Positions 61,420-64,000 of a DNA stretch of 64,000 nucleotides are shown piece after piece. Made by a program: the position numbers and the translations under genes. A model generated the notes under the pieces. It was not told the DNA's origin. It worked only from the letters and a program-made list of their open reading frames with translations, and made no database searches. How positions within the stretch are numbered: the stretch's first letter is position 1; every line of letters begins with the position of its first letter. This DNA comes from Costus lasius (taxonomy: Eukaryota > Streptophyta > Magnoliopsida > Zingiberales > Costaceae): positions 16,818,001 through 16,882,000 of the forward strand of contig CM050447.1 of NCBI GenBank assembly GCA_027563935.2, read 5' to 3'.

Positions 61420-62543
61420 CACTGGAGGCGGTGGAAGAGGAAGAGAAAACAAACTTGGTCGTTGGTGACAGCGCGAGGAAATCAAACTAATGTAGAGTTA
61501 GTACCTGCAACGTACCCTCCTTCCTCGGTTGTTGGAGCGTTCGACCAAGTCCTACAGCGTGACGTCAGCTGGAGCCAGATCAGCAGCGTGGCCCGCCGCC
61601 TGCGTGACTAGGCCCTCTAATGCGAACATTTTGGCGAGTAGCGTGTGGCGTATGCGGGGCCAGCGGAGTGAACAAGTGAGAATCGTTTGGTTTAGTTAGT
61701 CAGATATTTATCGTTGAATTGTGTGAACTGGTTTTATGCGGGAATCTGAGTGATTCTGAACTTTTCACACTGTCACGTGCTTGCACGAGCTTCCGTCGCC
61801 GTCGGTGTATGTCCGTTGGTGCCTCCCTTATTAGGCAAATAAATAGATACTTGAATTGAGCTGGACTTGCTTAGATTTGCTGCTTCTGCTGGACTGGGCC
61901 AAAGCAATGGCCGGCCTGGATCCAATTCGATGAACCGGGTTGCGCTGGTTCGATCCACTGAATGGGAATCTAGGCTATTCCACACTTCTGGCAGACTGGT
62001 CTTTGGCATAGGCTGGTCTGAACTGGACCGTTACTGAGATGGATCAGCAGGCTGAAACTGGGCCAACTAGTATTGTGACTGCCCTCTGGTCGCTCGTCTG
62101 GATGCGGGCTGGGCCGAGTGGATTGGCATTTCACATAATGTTTTTAGTGAGAAAAAGCTAAAACTATAATAGTTGATATCAAAATATATCAATTAACTAA
62201 AAGCTAATGAAATAGATGAAAACTATGATAATGTTACTATAAATTTACTATATAGGACACCATAAATTAGATAAGGCGTCATTAAGAAGAGGTGGCATAT
62301 ATAGATTATGAGCTTCAATATTGAAGGTAAGCAATTACTAAATGGGTTTTGAATAATACATACAAAGGTATAATTTAAAAATATTAATCAAAGTTATATA
62401 TTTTTTTTATTAAATTTAAGAAATATTACTATCCACGTGGCTAAGAACTTTATGCTAGCTAGCATATTGGACGTGAATAATAGATTAATCTTAATTTATT
62501 TATTTATTTTTTTAAAAAAATAAAGTAAGACGGATAAGATGAC
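61420..62543. other. Upstream/intergenic DNA
   Basis: The left part holds the MGNC gene's distal promoter, with a TGACGTCA-like site near 61560. From 61745 to 62140 there is mixed-GC sequence with repeated CTGG/CTGGTT phrases that resembles old LTR debris but is not identified. Confidence 0.4.
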
Positions 62544-63075
62544 TACCCAACTAGGGGTGGCAATTCGTGTTTCACGTGTCATAACGTGTCGTGTCATACT
62601 TGACACGTGACACGATTGTGCTTGACACGAACACGACCCGTTTATGTATACGTGTCAATATACGAAACACAGACACGACCCGCTTATTTCACAGGTGACA
62701 CGACACGACACGACACGATTAACACGTTTAATAAATAGGTCGTATCACATAACACGACACGACACGATTTATAATATAAAGTTATTAGATGACACAACAC
62801 GACACGATTGACACGACACGACATGAATAACCTATTTAACTCACTATATTAAAATTATCTATAAATTATTAATTTTATATAATATATATTATATATGGGT
62901 TAGACGGGTCAACCCGCGACACGACACGACATGACACGAATTTTAGCGTATCATAAACGGGTCGACACGATAATGACACGAAACACGATTATGTTAAATT
63001 CAAATCCGCGAAAACTCGTATCGTGTCGTATCGTGTTGACGGGTCGTATAATTTTTTACCAGGCCTATACCCAAC
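62544..63075. mobile_element. Short hAT-like non-autonomous element
   Basis: A perfect 8-bp target duplication, TACCCAAC, lies at 62544-62551 and 63068-63075. The 516-bp element between has imperfect terminal repeats TAGGGGTGGCAA and TAGGCCTGGTAA (right end read on the minus strand). It is filled with ACACGACACGA / TCGTGTCGTGT repeats in both orientations. No coding capacity. Same architecture as the element at 17718-19610 but different repeats. Confidence 0.88.
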
Positions 63076-63733
63076 CCCTCGAACAAAAATTTAATTCGTG
63101 TCATCTTCTGTTGGCGGGGGCGCACTTTAGTTGAGTTGGCGCGCTAACCATCCGCACAACTGCATGCTGCAACGTGTCGAGTATCCAGTTGGTAAAGTGT
63201 TCTTTTTCTCTGAGCTTTTATGAGCTGTTCTGGACACGCGTCCTCTGTGTTCGCTTGACGTTCTTACACGTGTGGCTCGTACGCCGGATGTGAGTTATTA
63301 TTTACTAGTCTCACGCCTCTTTTTCTTTGCATAGAAACTGCAGCCGAGGCTCACCCCTTTTTCCCTTTTGCCCTTTTCTGCGGGACAAAAGGGCGGACAC
63401 GTCGCACGCTCTCCGCTTAAACGAAAGCGACTAAAAGGCAAATAAGTGGTTCCTAATTGTTTCGGACTCTTCCGCGCCTCCCCACCGCATATGCTCGCAA
63501 TGTGGCTTGACGAAGAAGGTAGCGGGTACGGGTTTGATCATAGATTCGCCTTGCTCGCAACCACCGTGCGGTTATTTTGCCTGTGCATTTTCTTTTATCG
63601 ATGTAAATAAAGGAAGAAATTATGAAAAGAAAAATGTGGTGGTAACTCTTTCTTATGGTCACCGGGTGAATGACCATACCATAAAACAGAGGAATGAAAG
63701 AAGAACGGGGGAGGGGGATGGGAGAGACTGGAG
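63076..63733. other. Intergenic DNA, possible promoter of a rightward gene
   Basis: No gene recognised. Purine-rich sequence (GGGGGAGGGGGATGGGAGAGA) near 63705 precedes the possible exon at 63734. Confidence 0.4.
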
Positions 63734-63838
63734 ATGGAAGCTCCAACAACGGCTGGCATGGCGGTTGGAAGGAAGGATGAGGAGGGCCTTTCCTCTCTCC
63801 TTTGCACCAAGTTCCTAATCTCTCCATCCGGTACCAAG
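63734..63838 (+). CDS. Possible first exon of a plus-strand gene running off the window
   Basis: ATG at 63734 opens a 35-codon frame (MEAPTTAGMAVGRK...ISPSGTK) ending at a good donor, ACCAAG|GTACGA, followed by a pyrimidine-rich intron-like stretch. Family not recognised. The opposing minus-strand frame here has no recognisable domains. Weak evidence. Confidence 0.3.
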
Positions 63839-64000
63839 GTACGAACCGCTGCCTGCTTTCTCTTCGCCGTTTGCCCTCCTCTTTTTTGTGTAAGTATGCT
63901 ATTCTGCAAATCTGTTCCCTCGATCGGCTTCTAAATTTCAAGATGGTCAAGAACACTCTCTAAGTTGATCTTGTAGTTTGTTTCTTTGGCAAGGTCACCT

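Noticed and set aside
62552..63067. ACACGACACG repeats as a telomere- or centromere-type satellite
   Set aside because: They are bounded by a perfect 8-bp target duplication and inverted ends, which fits one transposon insertion better than a satellite array.
63453..63956. 167-codon minus-strand frame at the right edge
   Set aside because: Low-complexity and basic, no domain. The plus strand has a more plausible ATG and splice donor, but neither is certain.

Overview
This is a nuclear window from a flowering plant. Host genes contain introns, promoters carry plant-type TATA and site II (TGGGCY) motifs, and the genes include a plant ionotropic glutamate receptor-like channel and a cytosolic ribosomal protein eL42 whose first coding exon is only the ATG. 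Most of the DNA is transposable. The species cannot be named from the sequence.

Layout. 1-10977: a young Copia retrotransposon with an uninterrupted gag-pol frame, its 5' LTR cut by the window edge. It sits in the remains of a minus-strand Gypsy-type element (10978-13413). 14354-16991: ribosomal protein eL42 (minus). 17718-19610: a non-autonomous hAT element with perfect 8-bp target-site duplications (TSDs) and an intact RING-H2 frame. 19940-24793: a complete six-exon glutamate receptor-like gene (minus). 26237-27150: solo LTR. 27357-32538: gag-only LTR element A. 32813-33383: AT-rich foldback element. 33858-34355: small conserved protein (minus).

36866-54815: one long minus-strand gene, recognisable from seven dispersed exons, encoding a membrane-anchored plant protein. 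Its ~13.7-kb intron has filled with a PIF/Harbinger element (38117-40328), a decayed Copia element (40385-45204) and two solo LTRs (46666-48782, 50217-51471). At least three lesions suggest a decaying gene, although single-base homopolymer sequencing errors could explain two of them. Upstream lies a partial tandem copy of its first exon, split by gag-only LTR element B (55363-59192). The right end holds a small MGNC-type acylated protein (60982-61344), a second hAT-like element (62544-63075) and a possible first exon of a plus-strand gene (63734-63838).

How the parts relate. The host genes have no evident functional link. Transposon dynamics dominate: nested insertion, solo-LTR formation, gag-only elements that must rely on another element's polymerase, stop codons biased to C-to-T/G-to-A changes, and a protein-coding frame carried by a DNA transposon. 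The most unusual items are the hAT element with the RING-H2 frame, the diverged LTR-like copy inside the young Copia element, and the permuted His...Cys arrangement inferred for the large gene's product.
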